Positions 7,462-14,360 of a stretch of DNA of 16,083 nt are shown in pieces. Origin of the DNA: an uncultured Eubacteriales bacterium (lineage in GTDB: Bacteria > Bacillota > Clostridia > Monoglobales > Monoglobaceae). A program made the translations under genes and the position numbers. Within the stretch, counting starts at the first letter, position 1. Each line of letters begins with the position of its first letter. The notes under the pieces were generated by a model. The model searched no databases, had not been told where the DNA came from, and saw only the letters and a program-made list of their open reading frames with translations. The stretch spans positions 1 through 16,083 of the forward strand of contig CAJKEB010000040.1 of NCBI GenBank assembly GCA_905198865.1. Reading direction: 5' to 3'.

Positions 7462-7482
7462 ATCCTCACATACCTCTCGTCG

Positions 7483-7509
7483 CAAGCCGAAACCGTACGT
7501 TTCGGCTTG
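7483..7509. repeat. 11-bp perfect inverted repeat between helicase remnant and VRR-NUC
   Basis: CAAGCCGAAAC (7483-7493) and GTTTCGGCTTG (7499-7509) are separated by CGTAC. There is no T-run on either side, so it is not an ordinary terminator. It sits just upstream of the VRR-NUC ribosome site and nine bases after the helicase stop; it could be an mRNA processing or stability hairpin or a protein-binding dyad. Confidence 0.6.
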
Positions 7510-7517
7510 TGCTTTCC

Positions 7518-8180
7518 CTATATTCTCATGTGTCTTAAAACTTGCTCGTACTTGCCCGGTATCGGTATCCCAAGCTCTATCGCCTTATGCAGACACCAAG
7601 CAAATTTATATTCCTTAGCCTTTTGAAACATTTTGAGGGTATCGAAATCCTTTATCTGCTTATAAAAATCATAGGGCTTTGCCTTCAATATTTCTTCGGG
7701 CGTTATTTCAACTATGTTTCCATCAACAGCGGTTATATCGGCTCTCTGGTCTTTCTCGAATATATGACCGCACTCATCACACTTTTCCGTACCGCTCGGA
7801 TAAACACTCAGACATACCGGGCACTGTCTTATCTTCACCGTTGCTTTCGTCTTGCTCTTTTTGGTCTTTAGGCTCCATTCGCGCGGACTGTCCGGAAAGT
7901 CGTGCCTGAATATATTTCCGACATGGTCTATAATAATCGCCGTCTTGCCGCGCTTATACCTCATGGAACGCATGGACTGCTGAATAAACAGAGTAAGTGA
8001 CTTTGTAGGTCTGAGCAATACCACCGCTTCGCAGTCGGGAACATCAAAACCTTCACCGCAGCCAAGCACTGCACAAACCGAATGTTTACCCTTTATAAGC
8101 TCGGCTTTGATTTTTATAATTAAAGCCTGCTGATAATCTCTTAGTTTAATCGTCTGTATCACCTCGCTTAGGTCTATCAT
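7518..8180 (-). pseudogene. DEAD/DEAH helicase remnant with in-frame internal deletion
   Basis: About 220 residues where the family normally has roughly 450-500. The N-terminus IKLRDYQQALIIKIKAELI is the Q-motif-like start of phage DEAD/DEAH (restriction III-like) helicases and runs up to AVLGCG, the beginning of Walker A. It then jumps, with no frameshift, to EGFDVPDCEAVVLLRPTKSL, the motif V region. Motif VI-like FIQQSMRSMRY, a C-terminal zinc ribbon (C120, C123, C134, C137) and a helical tail follow. The Walker A lysine, DEAH box and motifs III-IV are therefore missing; the junction is near 8055. The strong ribosome site GAGGTGAT (about 8165-8158) points to codon ACG at 8153, where family members would have ATG, so the original start may also be lost. 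The ATG at 8180 has no ribosome site. It could persist as a small zinc protein, but ATPase activity is impossible. Confidence 0.8.
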
Positions 8181-8430
8181 CAAACTATCAAAAATCTATC
8201 GTGAAAAAGCTTTGTAAATCCCGTAAATACGTTGGGTCTATCAATCTATCACAAAAGCGTAAAGTATATCTGTTAAATATAGAACAAAAAACATATATAT
8301 TTTTACTCGCGCGTAAGGGATATTTAAAACACGATAGACATGATAGACACGATAGACTTTCTCTATAAAGCCCGTGAAAACGTACATCAAAAGTCTATCA
8401 TCGGTCTATCATTTTTTGCAAATGATAGAC
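8172..8430. repeat. Iteron cluster, consensus TGATAGAC / GTCTATCA
   Basis: Seven exact or one-mismatch 8-mers lie in the gap: GTCTATCA at 8236, 8393 and 8404; TGATAGAC at 8341 and 8423; CGATAGAC at 8332 and 8350. One more GTCTATCA (8172) overlaps the helicase start region. Partial copies are CTATCA at 8185, TCTATCG at 8195 and TCTATCA at 8245. The three at 8332, 8341 and 8350 are direct repeats with a 9-base period; pairs at 8236/8245 (9 bases) and 8393/8404 (11 bases) are similarly spaced. Copies occur in both orientations on either side of an A+T-rich core. They look like binding sites for a replication initiator. Confidence 0.85.
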
Positions 8431-8433
8431 TTT
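8181..8433. other. Putative phage replication origin (no gene)
   Basis: This 253-base gap contains no credible gene. Iterons flank an A+T-rich core at about 8258-8330 that includes AAATATAGAAC, ACATATATATTTTTAC and GATATTTAAAAC, as expected for a DNA-unwinding element. It lies directly downstream of the DUF927-type helicase gene, in the middle of the replication module. The initiator is not obvious: the DUF927 protein or the CHC2 protein are the nearest candidates. Origin function is inferred from architecture only. Confidence 0.65.
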
Positions 8434-10287
8434 TTACTCAAACGGCAGCCCTTCAGTCTCGTTTTGTTCTGCTTCGCTTATAAATAGCTTTATATAAGTT
8501 GCTTTTACTCCAAAACACTTCGTATAATGAAAATACCTGCCCTGCGAGTTTAATATCAAATACCCGTTTTTAGCCCACTTCGCTTTTACTGCATTAAAGT
8601 CAAATCCCGCATTATTTAACTCCGAACACAAGACCTGCTTGTTTATCAGTACAGCTCCGTCTTTCGTGGTGGTACCCCAGAACTCTCTTGTATTGTCGTC
8701 TCTGAATTTGCTCCAGTTGGTCGCTATTAAATTAACAGTGAATTCAAAAGCGCGCTCTGCGTTGTCTACCTCTTTTTTCGTCTTCAGAAACTTCTGCACA
8801 TCCTCTATTTCAAGCGGAGTATCGTCCTTAAAAATATACTTGCACGCCATTTTGTCGCCAAGCAAAAGCATCGCCATCGCCATTGCCTGCTTGTCCGTCG
8901 TGTCAAGCTGAAGCAGCTCTTTGAGGATTGAATTGTATGTATCTTTGATGTTTTTCTCGTTGGAAACACCCTTTATATATTCCAATCCGGCACAGCCGTA
9001 ATGCTCGTTGATAAATCTGATAACCCCGTTACCGTCCTCGACAACTCTGTGCTTGCACTCAACCTCGATAACTCGGTTTGTCGCTCCGCCGCCGCTGTTG
9101 GACTTCGTGATAGGCTCCTCGCCCGAAAATATATATGCACAATTCCATGTGCGTGTTTGCTGTGCCTTGTCATACGACATTCTGCCCCTGTCTGTTCCCT
9201 CGCAGCAGCGCATAATCAGCTTATCGTAGGTCTCGTTGCTGCGCCTGATAGTCTGAAGCTCATCGAGTATCACGGGCAGGGAATACATAAACGCAGACAG
9301 GTTACACACGTAATTTACCGTGTTGTCCATTGTGCGCCACATTCTGCCCTTTTGCGGATTTCCCCATATACTTGAAGCGACTGCCAGACCGACCGTCTTG
9401 CCCGCGCCGGTTCCGCCCCAGAGATGAAACACAAACGGCAGTGCATTCACTTTCTCGATTAAAGGACTCGCAAAGCTTGCCGCCATTTGCAGACGCAGAT
9501 ACAGGTTTTCCCTCAGCGGCCGCATAAACTCCGTCCATTCTTCAAGAGTTCCGCTCTGACAGACCGATTCATATAAATACTTGTTCTGCACCTCGCCGTC
9601 AAACTTAATCTCGTTATCATACGGCATGAATTCGTTATCAATCCAGCCCAAACGCGAAAGCGCCTTGTATCTCGGCAGAATTTCAAGGTTCATTGAAACG
9701 CAGTCGCTTAAATATTTCACCAGATGCTTTGCGTTGTCACTCGTAACCTCAACGCCTCTGTCCGCCAAATCAATAATTTTATTGTTATTTGCAGCCTTTG
9801 AACGCTCAGTAATAACAGAATTCCATTTGCCGTGCTTGAAGAATTCTACCTTTAATTTTTCGATGCCTGTGTCTATATTTTCAAGTATTGAGGTCGGCAT
9901 AATAGGTATAGGCGAAGCCACAACCTCAGACACTGCGCCATTTGCGTTTATATTCATAATCTCTTTGCGAACCCCGAACTTGTCGGCTATCCACTGTCCG
10001 CAGTTGAGCTCAAGCGGCTGACCTGTAAAGCTTGTGCGCTTGCTGTCAGATGTGCCGAACTGCTGTGCTATGGAAACACGATACTGCTTGAGGCAATCCT
10101 TAAAGGTTTTAAGCATACCTAATTTTTTAGCGCTCTGTTCGCATCTTGCTATCGCCTGTTTTTGCTCAAGAGCATTTTCTATAGTGAACAGCTCCGCATA
10201 TAAATCTTCACCGCCCAATATATCGTCACGGCTAAGATTATCGTAGTCATATGACGGCATTATTTCGTCAATATTTATATCAGGCAA
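8434..10287 (-). CDS. DUF927-family replicative helicase/ATPase
   Basis: 617 residues. Walker A GGTGAGKT (291-298) and Walker B PVILDELQ (338-345) are clear, with an IFSGEEP segment and GGATNRVIEVE (sensor/arginine region) downstream. DUF927 proteins are AAA-like helicases of phages and mobile elements and probably unwind DNA at the origin. The N-terminal 110 residues are unlike the ATPase part and the C-terminal 130 residues look like winged-helix modules (NKQVLCSELNNAGFDFNAVKAKWAKNG shortened here to its ends: NKQVLCSEL and KWAKNGYL). It starts with TTG at 10287, eight bases after GGAGGG, overlapping the CHC2 gene by 13 bases. Its downstream neighbour is the iteron block, so it is the best candidate for acting there. 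Confidence 0.85.
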   Translation of the reverse strand: MPDINIDEIMPSYDYDNLSRDDILGGEDLYAELFTIENALEQKQAIARCEQSAKKLGMLKTFKDCLKQYRVSIAQQFGTSDSKRTSFTGQPLELNCGQWIADKFGVRKEIMNINANGAVSEVVASPIPIMPTSILENIDTGIEKLKVEFFKHGKWNSVITERSKAANNNKIIDLADRGVEVTSDNAKHLVKYLSDCVSMNLEILPRYKALSRLGWIDNEFMPYDNEIKFDGEVQNKYLYESVCQSGTLEEWTEFMRPLRENLYLRLQMAASFASPLIEKVNALPFVFHLWGGTGAGKTVGLAVASSIWGNPQKGRMWRTMDNTVNYVCNLSAFMYSLPVILDELQTIRRSNETYDKLIMRCCEGTDRGRMSYDKAQQTRTWNCAYIFSGEEPITKSNSGGGATNRVIEVECKHRVVEDGNGVIRFINEHYGCAGLEYIKGVSNEKNIKDTYNSILKELLQLDTTDKQAMAMAMLLLGDKMACKYIFKDDTPLEIEDVQKFLKTKKEVDNAERAFEFTVNLIATNWSKFRDDNTREFWGTTTKDGAVLINKQVLCSELNNAGFDFNAVKAKWAKNGYLILNSQGRYFHYTKCFGVKATYIKLFISEAEQNETEGLPFE

Positions 10288-10844
10288 TGCAGTTTCCCTC
10301 CGTTCTTGTATATTTCCGCTCTGTAATGCTCGTAACCGTCACCGCTTGTCAGGAATATATCGAGCAAATTATTGATTTCGTTAAGCCTGTTCTGAGCGCT
10401 GCACCATAAATCCGAGAAAACCTCAGATGATCTGAGTATCTTCTCATGCTCGGGTTTTTCGGCAATAAGTTTGTCGATAAACCCGCGCTCCCACGCCTTG
10501 TACCTTTCAAGCGCCTCTTTTTTGCGCTTTCGTCTTATCTGCTCTTTCATAAGCGCCGGATCAATCTTTGTATCGCATACCCCCAAGCCGAAAACACCGT
10601 CAAGCATTCTTGCGGCGCTCGCTGCGCCGACGTTTTCCATAAGCTCAACAAACTTTATAACATCACCGCCTGCTCCGCAGCCGAAGCAGTAAAACGAATT
10701 CGTTTTCGGGTAAACCTTAAAGCTCGGCGTTTTCTCGTTGTGCAGAGGACAGCAAGCCATTCCCTGCCTGTTTGTATGTATTCCGTAATAATTCATCAGA
10801 TCCTCAATATGTACTGCCGTTTTTATTGTTTCAAAATCAATCAT
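10275..10844 (-). CDS. CHC2 zinc-finger primase-like protein lacking a TOPRIM domain
   Basis: 189 residues from ATG 10844, which follows AGGAGGTGA. The N-terminal domain is a canonical CHC2 zinc ribbon: C32-x2-H35-x17-C53-x2-C56, in CPLHNEKTPSF and FYCFGCGAGGDVIKF. In DnaG this domain reads the template for primer start sites. After about residue 90 the protein is only charged helices (ALMKEQIRRKRKKEALERYK) and ends; there is no TOPRIM catalytic core, normally more than 200 residues further. It probably works as a DNA-recognition partner of the DUF927 helicase or of host DnaG. The next gene overlaps by 13 bases. Confidence 0.87.
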   Translation of the reverse strand: MIDFETIKTAVHIEDLMNYYGIHTNRQGMACCPLHNEKTPSFKVYPKTNSFYCFGCGAGGDVIKFVELMENVGAASAARMLDGVFGLGVCDTKIDPALMKEQIRRKRKKEALERYKAWERGFIDKLIAEKPEHEKILRSSEVFSDLWCSAQNRLNEINNLLDIFLTSGDGYEHYRAEIYKNGGKLHCLI

Positions 10845-10897
10845 TCTGTCACCTCCTGCATTTATTGTATAAGATTTCCAGTGACAGCGAGTGTCAA

Positions 10898-11413
10898 TCA
10901 AAACGGCAAGTCCGAATTATCAAGCTCCGGCTGATTATTGACCGGCTCTTTCTGCTTAAACTTTTTAAGCTCCGGCACCTTAAAATCACCTTGCTTGATT
11001 GCGTCAACGCTCCTTGTACTTGCCACATAAAGTCTCGTCTTTATCTCGCCGTCTTTGCTGATATATTCCTCCTCGCCGAGAACAAGACCGATATATTTCC
11101 TGACAAGCTTATGCTCATCATAATCAAATTCATATCCCTTGTTTGACCTCTCAACGGCTTTAGTAAACGATCTGAAAAACGGCAGTGCATTTTCCTTATA
11201 TGACCGAATAAAACGACCGCCCCAAAATCCAAACCTTTCGGAAAGTTGTCTGAAATAGTTCCTGAACTCCCCTTCTGCTATATCATATTCGATTTTAAGG
11301 TATTCCTTTTCCGGCACATCCTCAACCCTTGTTATGCCGCAGATATACCCTCCGGGCGTTAATCTGTTGAAATCGCCCGCTTCCTGTACATTGTCTAAAT
11401 TTACATATTTCAT
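10898..11413 (-). CDS. DUF669 protein, probable single-stranded-DNA-binding protein
   Basis: 171 residues. The N-terminus MKYVNLDNVQEAGDFNRLTP followed by GGYICGI, then VPEKEYLKIEYDIAEGE, FGFWGGRFIRSYKENALPFF and GLVLGEEEY is the DUF669 pattern, with an OB-like strand arrangement. The last residues, PELDNSDLPF, closely copy the acidic D-D-(I/L)-P-F tip by which bacterial SSB recruits replication proteins. I infer an SSB role in phage replication, next to the primase and helicase genes. ATG at 11413 has GGAGG eight bases upstream, inside the end of the preceding gene. Confidence 0.83.
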   Translation of the reverse strand: MKYVNLDNVQEAGDFNRLTPGGYICGITRVEDVPEKEYLKIEYDIAEGEFRNYFRQLSERFGFWGGRFIRSYKENALPFFRSFTKAVERSNKGYEFDYDEHKLVRKYIGLVLGEEEYISKDGEIKTRLYVASTRSVDAIKQGDFKVPELKKFKQKEPVNNQPELDNSDLPF

Positions 11414-11416
11414 TTG

Positions 11417-11656
11417 TTAATCCTCCGTATCTATAATATCCTCAAGCTGCTGCTTGATATTTTCCGTTCCGTCAAGCTCCCAATACTCGCGTATTGCGGT
11501 ATCAACAGCTTTCAGGTCGTTGTCAATCATTGTCTCGGCAAACATTCCTATCGGCGACTTGCAAACGTCGTGCCCGTCCGTCTCTGTCTTAAAATAGTGT
11601 TTTCCCTCTTGGGTTATGCAGCGCAAGACAACCGTGAACATTCCCTCTATACACAC
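11417..11656 (-). CDS. Small phage protein of unknown function, start uncertain
   Basis: 79 residues from GTG 11656. The segment CITQEGKHYFKTETDGHDVC and the following KSPIGMFAETMIDNDLKAVDTAIREYWEL are well-formed. The reading frame stays open further upstream and encodes plausible residues KPKTIGKLLDEKV, with AGGAG just before them (near 11702), but no ATG, GTG or TTG is there; the only near-start is an ATT with too short a spacer. So the true start could be a rare codon, the GTG at 11656 or the ATG at 11641. As the first gene after the operator region it should be the first product of the early operon. Confidence 0.65.
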   Translation of the reverse strand: MCIEGMFTVVLRCITQEGKHYFKTETDGHDVCKSPIGMFAETMIDNDLKAVDTAIREYWELDGTENIKQQLEDIIDTED

Positions 11657-11726
11657 CTTTTCGTCCAGCAGTTTGCCGATTGTTTTAGGCTTAATTTCTC
11701 CTAATTCCGATCAATACCTTTTTTCA

Positions 11727-11740
11727 ATTTTTCTAAACTT
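11727..11740 (+). promoter_or_regulatory. Operator-like repeat copy 1
   Basis: ATTTTTCTAAACTT, identical to a second copy 32 bases downstream (about three helical turns). It lies between the start of the leftward early operon and the repressor promoter, so bound repressor could block the early promoter. Repressor binding is inferred. Confidence 0.6.
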
Positions 11741-11753
11741 TTTTAAAAAATAC

Positions 11754-11782
11754 TTGATATTTTTCTAAACTTATTATATAAT
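11754..11782 (+). promoter_or_regulatory. Promoter of the repressor gene
   Basis: -35 TTGATA (11754-11759), 17-base spacer, -10 TATAAT (11777-11782): near consensus. The second operator-like repeat fills the spacer, so the repressor likely controls its own synthesis. Confidence 0.8.
11759..11772 (+). promoter_or_regulatory. Operator-like repeat copy 2
   Basis: Perfect second copy of ATTTTTCTAAACTT, placed between the -35 and -10 of the repressor promoter. A protein bound here would exclude RNA polymerase. The repeats are direct, not palindromic, which is slightly unusual for a dimeric CI protein; each may hold one asymmetric site. Confidence 0.6.
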
Positions 11783-11808
11783 CATAATACAAAAAAGGGG
11801 GGATTATC

Positions 11809-12477
11809 ATGCAAGAAACATTTGATAAACGTCTCAGAAAAGCTCTTAATCTCAGAAACATGACACAGGCTGAATTATGCGAAAGAACCAGCATCCCTAA
11901 ATCAGCTATAAGTCAGTATCTTTCTGGTGGTTTTAAACCGCGTCAAAACAGAACGCATTTAATTGCTAAAACGCTAAACGTTAATGAAGCTTGGCTTATG
12001 GGTTACGATGTTGACATAGAAAGGCAAGACACAAACTCTGAAACGAACGTTGCCCAAGAACTAATAGATAAATACGACAACGTCATTCCAATAAAAACGC
12101 AAAAAATCCCTTTACTCGGCGAAATTGCGTGCGGAGAATCGATAGTTGCCAACAGGGAATATGAATTATACGTTGACGCAACTGTTGATATTCGCGCTGA
12201 TTATGCTGTGAAAGCAAGGGGAGACAGTATGATAAACGTCCGGATTTTCGATGGAGACATAGTATTTATCAGGGAACAACCGGATGTAGATAATGGCGAA
12301 ATAGCCGCTGTCGTTGTCGAAGACGAAATAACCCTTAAAAGAGTTTATAAAGATAACAACACTCTGGAACTCAGAGCCGAAAATCCGCGCGTTAAGCCTC
12401 TAATATATCGTGGTGAAGAACTCGACCATATCCATATATTAGGTAAAGCCATAGCGTTTCAAAGTGATATAATATAG
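11809..12477 (+). CDS. CI/LexA-like phage repressor with S24 peptidase domain
   Basis: 222 residues. An XRE helix-turn-helix spans about 8-63 (MTQAELCERTSIPKSAISQY then LSGG, and the typical AWLMGYD end). After a linker, the S24 self-cleavage domain carries the scissile site region LLGEIACGE (Cys108-Gly109), the nucleophile in RGDSM (Ser140) and the general base in EITLKRVY (Lys177). The protein keeps the prophage silent and is expected to cleave itself when RecA is activated by DNA damage, releasing the early operon. The ATG follows AGGGGGGAT. It is the first plus-strand gene; the leftward early operon is divergent. All catalytic residues are present, so the prophage may still be SOS-inducible. 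Confidence 0.95.
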   Translation: MQETFDKRLRKALNLRNMTQAELCERTSIPKSAISQYLSGGFKPRQNRTHLIAKTLNVNEAWLMGYDVDIERQDTNSETNVAQELIDKYDNVIPIKTQKIPLLGEIACGESIVANREYELYVDATVDIRADYAVKARGDSMINVRIFDGDIVFIREQPDVDNGEIAAVVVEDEITLKRVYKDNNTLELRAENPRVKPLIYRGEELDHIHILGKAIAFQSDII

Positions 12478-12511
12478 GTAAAATAATATATACAAAAAAA
12501 GAGAGATTAAA

Positions 12512-13123
12512 ATGAAAAAAATAATCTTAGTTTTAATAGTCTTTTTATTTCTTTGCACTGGGTGCAGTAGCGCGACTAATATCGCAAAATATCCCTATAA
12601 TGATTTTGGGTTTTATGATACTAAAACTCGGCAATACATTAACATAGGGGATAGTAAAGATAAAATAGACAAAATACTTGGCTATGAAAAAATTAACAAA
12701 TATGATTGTTATGTTTATGACCGCTCGCTTTATATATACTATGACAACGATAATAATGCTGAACGAATATATTATCACAAACCTTCCACATTCAGTAAAG
12801 ATAGCAATATTCGTTACGAGCTGTCTGGTGGTATCAACTGCAATTCTGTAGTCACAGATTTTATTGATTTATACAAACACGTTTATTATAGCAACGACTA
12901 TGGTATAGATAATGTTACTATTTTTGTTGAAAAAACTGATAAAGGTAATTTTATTTTAAATAAAGATGAATTGATAAAAATACAAAATAGAGCGCGCGAA
13001 CATGGCGAAATTTATGAATTAACAGTCATGTATAATGCATACGATGACATTGATACACTTGAGGTGAAAAAAATTAAAAATCCTGAAATACAAGAATGGA
13101 ATAAAATATTGTCAGAAATCTAA
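12512..13123 (+). CDS. Prophage-encoded lipoprotein (lysogenic conversion candidate)
   Basis: 203 residues. Basic start MKK, hydrophobic stretch IILVLIVFLFLC, then TGC at residues 16-18, a lipobox whose -3 position is Cys instead of the usual Leu; Cys18 would carry the lipid and anchor the protein on the outer face of the membrane. The mature part is very rich in Asn, Asp, Lys and Tyr and includes a GDSKDKIDKILGYEK repeat-like segment reminiscent of small outer-membrane-assembly (SmpA-like) folds, though I do not claim homology. It is expressed in the same direction as the repressor, 34 bases after it, with GAGAG as ribosome site, so it is probably made in the lysogen. The base composition is more A+T-rich than in the lytic genes, consistent with separate acquisition. 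The function is unknown; superinfection exclusion is one possibility. Confidence 0.8.
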   Translation: MKKIILVLIVFLFLCTGCSSATNIAKYPYNDFGFYDTKTRQYINIGDSKDKIDKILGYEKINKYDCYVYDRSLYIYYDNDNNAERIYYHKPSTFSKDSNIRYELSGGINCNSVVTDFIDLYKHVYYSNDYGIDNVTIFVEKTDKGNFILNKDELIKIQNRAREHGEIYELTVMYNAYDDIDTLEVKKIKNPEIQEWNKILSEI

Positions 13124-13280
13124 CAAAACTAAAATAACATTACCGTTCTATATAAATAATGAATGGTTTATATTTATTATTTATTATACTTAAATTAATG
13201 AATACGACAACATAAAATGCTTTGGCAAAGTTTTGGGCGTATGCAAAAAATATAGATAACACAAAAAAGGAGGATGTGTT

Positions 13281-14309
13281 ATGAGTGAAAGTTCAAATAT
13301 CAAAGAATGTCGTAAGTGTGGTGCAACCAACTCAATTACAGCTATCAAGTGCAGCAGTTGTGGCGAATATTTTCCAACATCTCCGAAAACTTTAGCTAAC
13401 GATATTAAAAAACCAAACAATAAAAACTCTGCACGTAGCTGTCCTAAATGCGGTTATCATATGGGCGAAGAGGAGATTTGCGAAAGTTGTGGTTATTCGC
13501 TATCAGAGGAACAGCCTAAAGCAGCTTCAAAAATATTTAACAAAATATCAGATATATTCGAGAAATATAGAACCGGGTTTACATTATGCGGATTGCTGAT
13601 ATTCTTTCTTTTGGGATTTGCATTCAAAAGTTGTATAGGGATAAAGCCATCAGAGTATGAGGATTTATTACAGCAAAAAGATGAAGCGATAGAAAGTATG
13701 GACAAACTCCAACAAGAATATGATGCGTACAAAGATAAAATGCAGCCATATGAACAACAACAAGCAGCGGGTGAAAAAGCTAAAACCGAAAAAGAAATTG
13801 CTGAAAAAAAGGCTGCAATCGAAGCCGAGCAAGAACAGAAAAAAGCAGCCGAGCAAGCCGAAAGAGAAAAGCAAATATCCTCAGCAACATTCGGGATTTC
13901 ATTAAATGACTTTTATACCAATTTCAACAATATAGCGTCAGCCAATGGCTGCAATGCATTTTTGGTTAAACAAGAGGGGTCCGGAAATTATGTTGATTAT
14001 ACTACGCTTAACAGCGATGTTAGAGTAAGCTGCTCTCTTGCGTATAATTTACTGTCTGCCATAACTATTGATATAAACCGAAATACGTCTGCCGCAAGTT
14101 TGTCTGACAGTGCGTACTATGTGGTATGTTCTGCGTTAGCCATCGATCCTTCTAATTCTGCCGATGAAATAGGCTCGCTTTTAACATCGTTGCTCAACGA
14201 TGGAACAGCCAATATAGGCGTTGATTGCAAAAAGACCAGATACGGAATTGACTATATTATCAATGTAAGTAATTCAAGCATTCTTTACCAAATTCAGAAA
14301 GCACGATAA
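13281..14309 (+). CDS. Double zinc-ribbon, single-TM, coiled-coil protein (moron candidate)
   Basis: 342 residues in four visible parts. First, two zinc ribbons: C10/C13 with C24/C27, and C54/C57 with C67/C70. Second, one transmembrane segment at about 99-117 (TGFTLCGLLIFFLLGFAF). Third, a long charged coiled coil at about 123-200 rich in Glu, Lys, Ala and Gln. Fourth, a C-terminal globular domain starting ISSATFGISLNDFYTNFN. The cytoplasmic zinc ribbons and external C-terminal domain are the likely topology. ATG follows AGGAGG with seven bases. It is placed between the repressor and the recombinase, the usual place for genes expressed from the prophage. No named family is recognised; a role in surface modification or phage exclusion is speculative. 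Confidence 0.82.
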   Translation: MSESSNIKECRKCGATNSITAIKCSSCGEYFPTSPKTLANDIKKPNNKNSARSCPKCGYHMGEEEICESCGYSLSEEQPKAASKIFNKISDIFEKYRTGFTLCGLLIFFLLGFAFKSCIGIKPSEYEDLLQQKDEAIESMDKLQQEYDAYKDKMQPYEQQQAAGEKAKTEKEIAEKKAAIEAEQEQKKAAEQAEREKQISSATFGISLNDFYTNFNNIASANGCNAFLVKQEGSGNYVDYTTLNSDVRVSCSLAYNLLSAITIDINRNTSAASLSDSAYYVVCSALAIDPSNSADEIGSLLTSLLNDGTANIGVDCKKTRYGIDYIINVSNSSILYQIQKAR

Positions 14310-14325
14310 AATACACTTTATAGGT

Positions 14326-14358
14326 AAACAAAAAGCCCCGACGCCTAAGCATCGGGGC
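14326..14358 (-). terminator. Minus-strand intrinsic terminator facing the recombinase antisense side
   Basis: GCCCCGA (14335-14341) pairs with TCGGGGC (14352-14358), extended by a GC/GC pair inside the loop. On the minus strand it is followed by TTTTTGTTT (from 14334 down). On the plus strand the following bases are AAGAGACAC, so it works mainly leftward. No minus-strand gene lies to its right except the host tRNAs beyond the recombinase. Confidence 0.7.
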
Positions 14359-14360
14359 AA

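Noticed and set aside
8172..8430. Repeat block considered as a CRISPR array
   Set aside because: The repeats are only 8 bases, occur in both orientations and have no regular spacers or cas genes nearby.
13124..13280. A+T-rich near-palindrome around 13150-13190 and possible promoter before the zinc-ribbon gene
   Set aside because: The arms match only roughly, and no -35/-10 pair with proper spacing was found, so neither a terminator nor a promoter can be supported.
14326..14358. Hairpin considered as the terminator of the plus-strand zinc-ribbon gene
   Set aside because: On the plus strand it is followed by AAGAGACAC with no T-run; the T-run is present only in the leftward direction.
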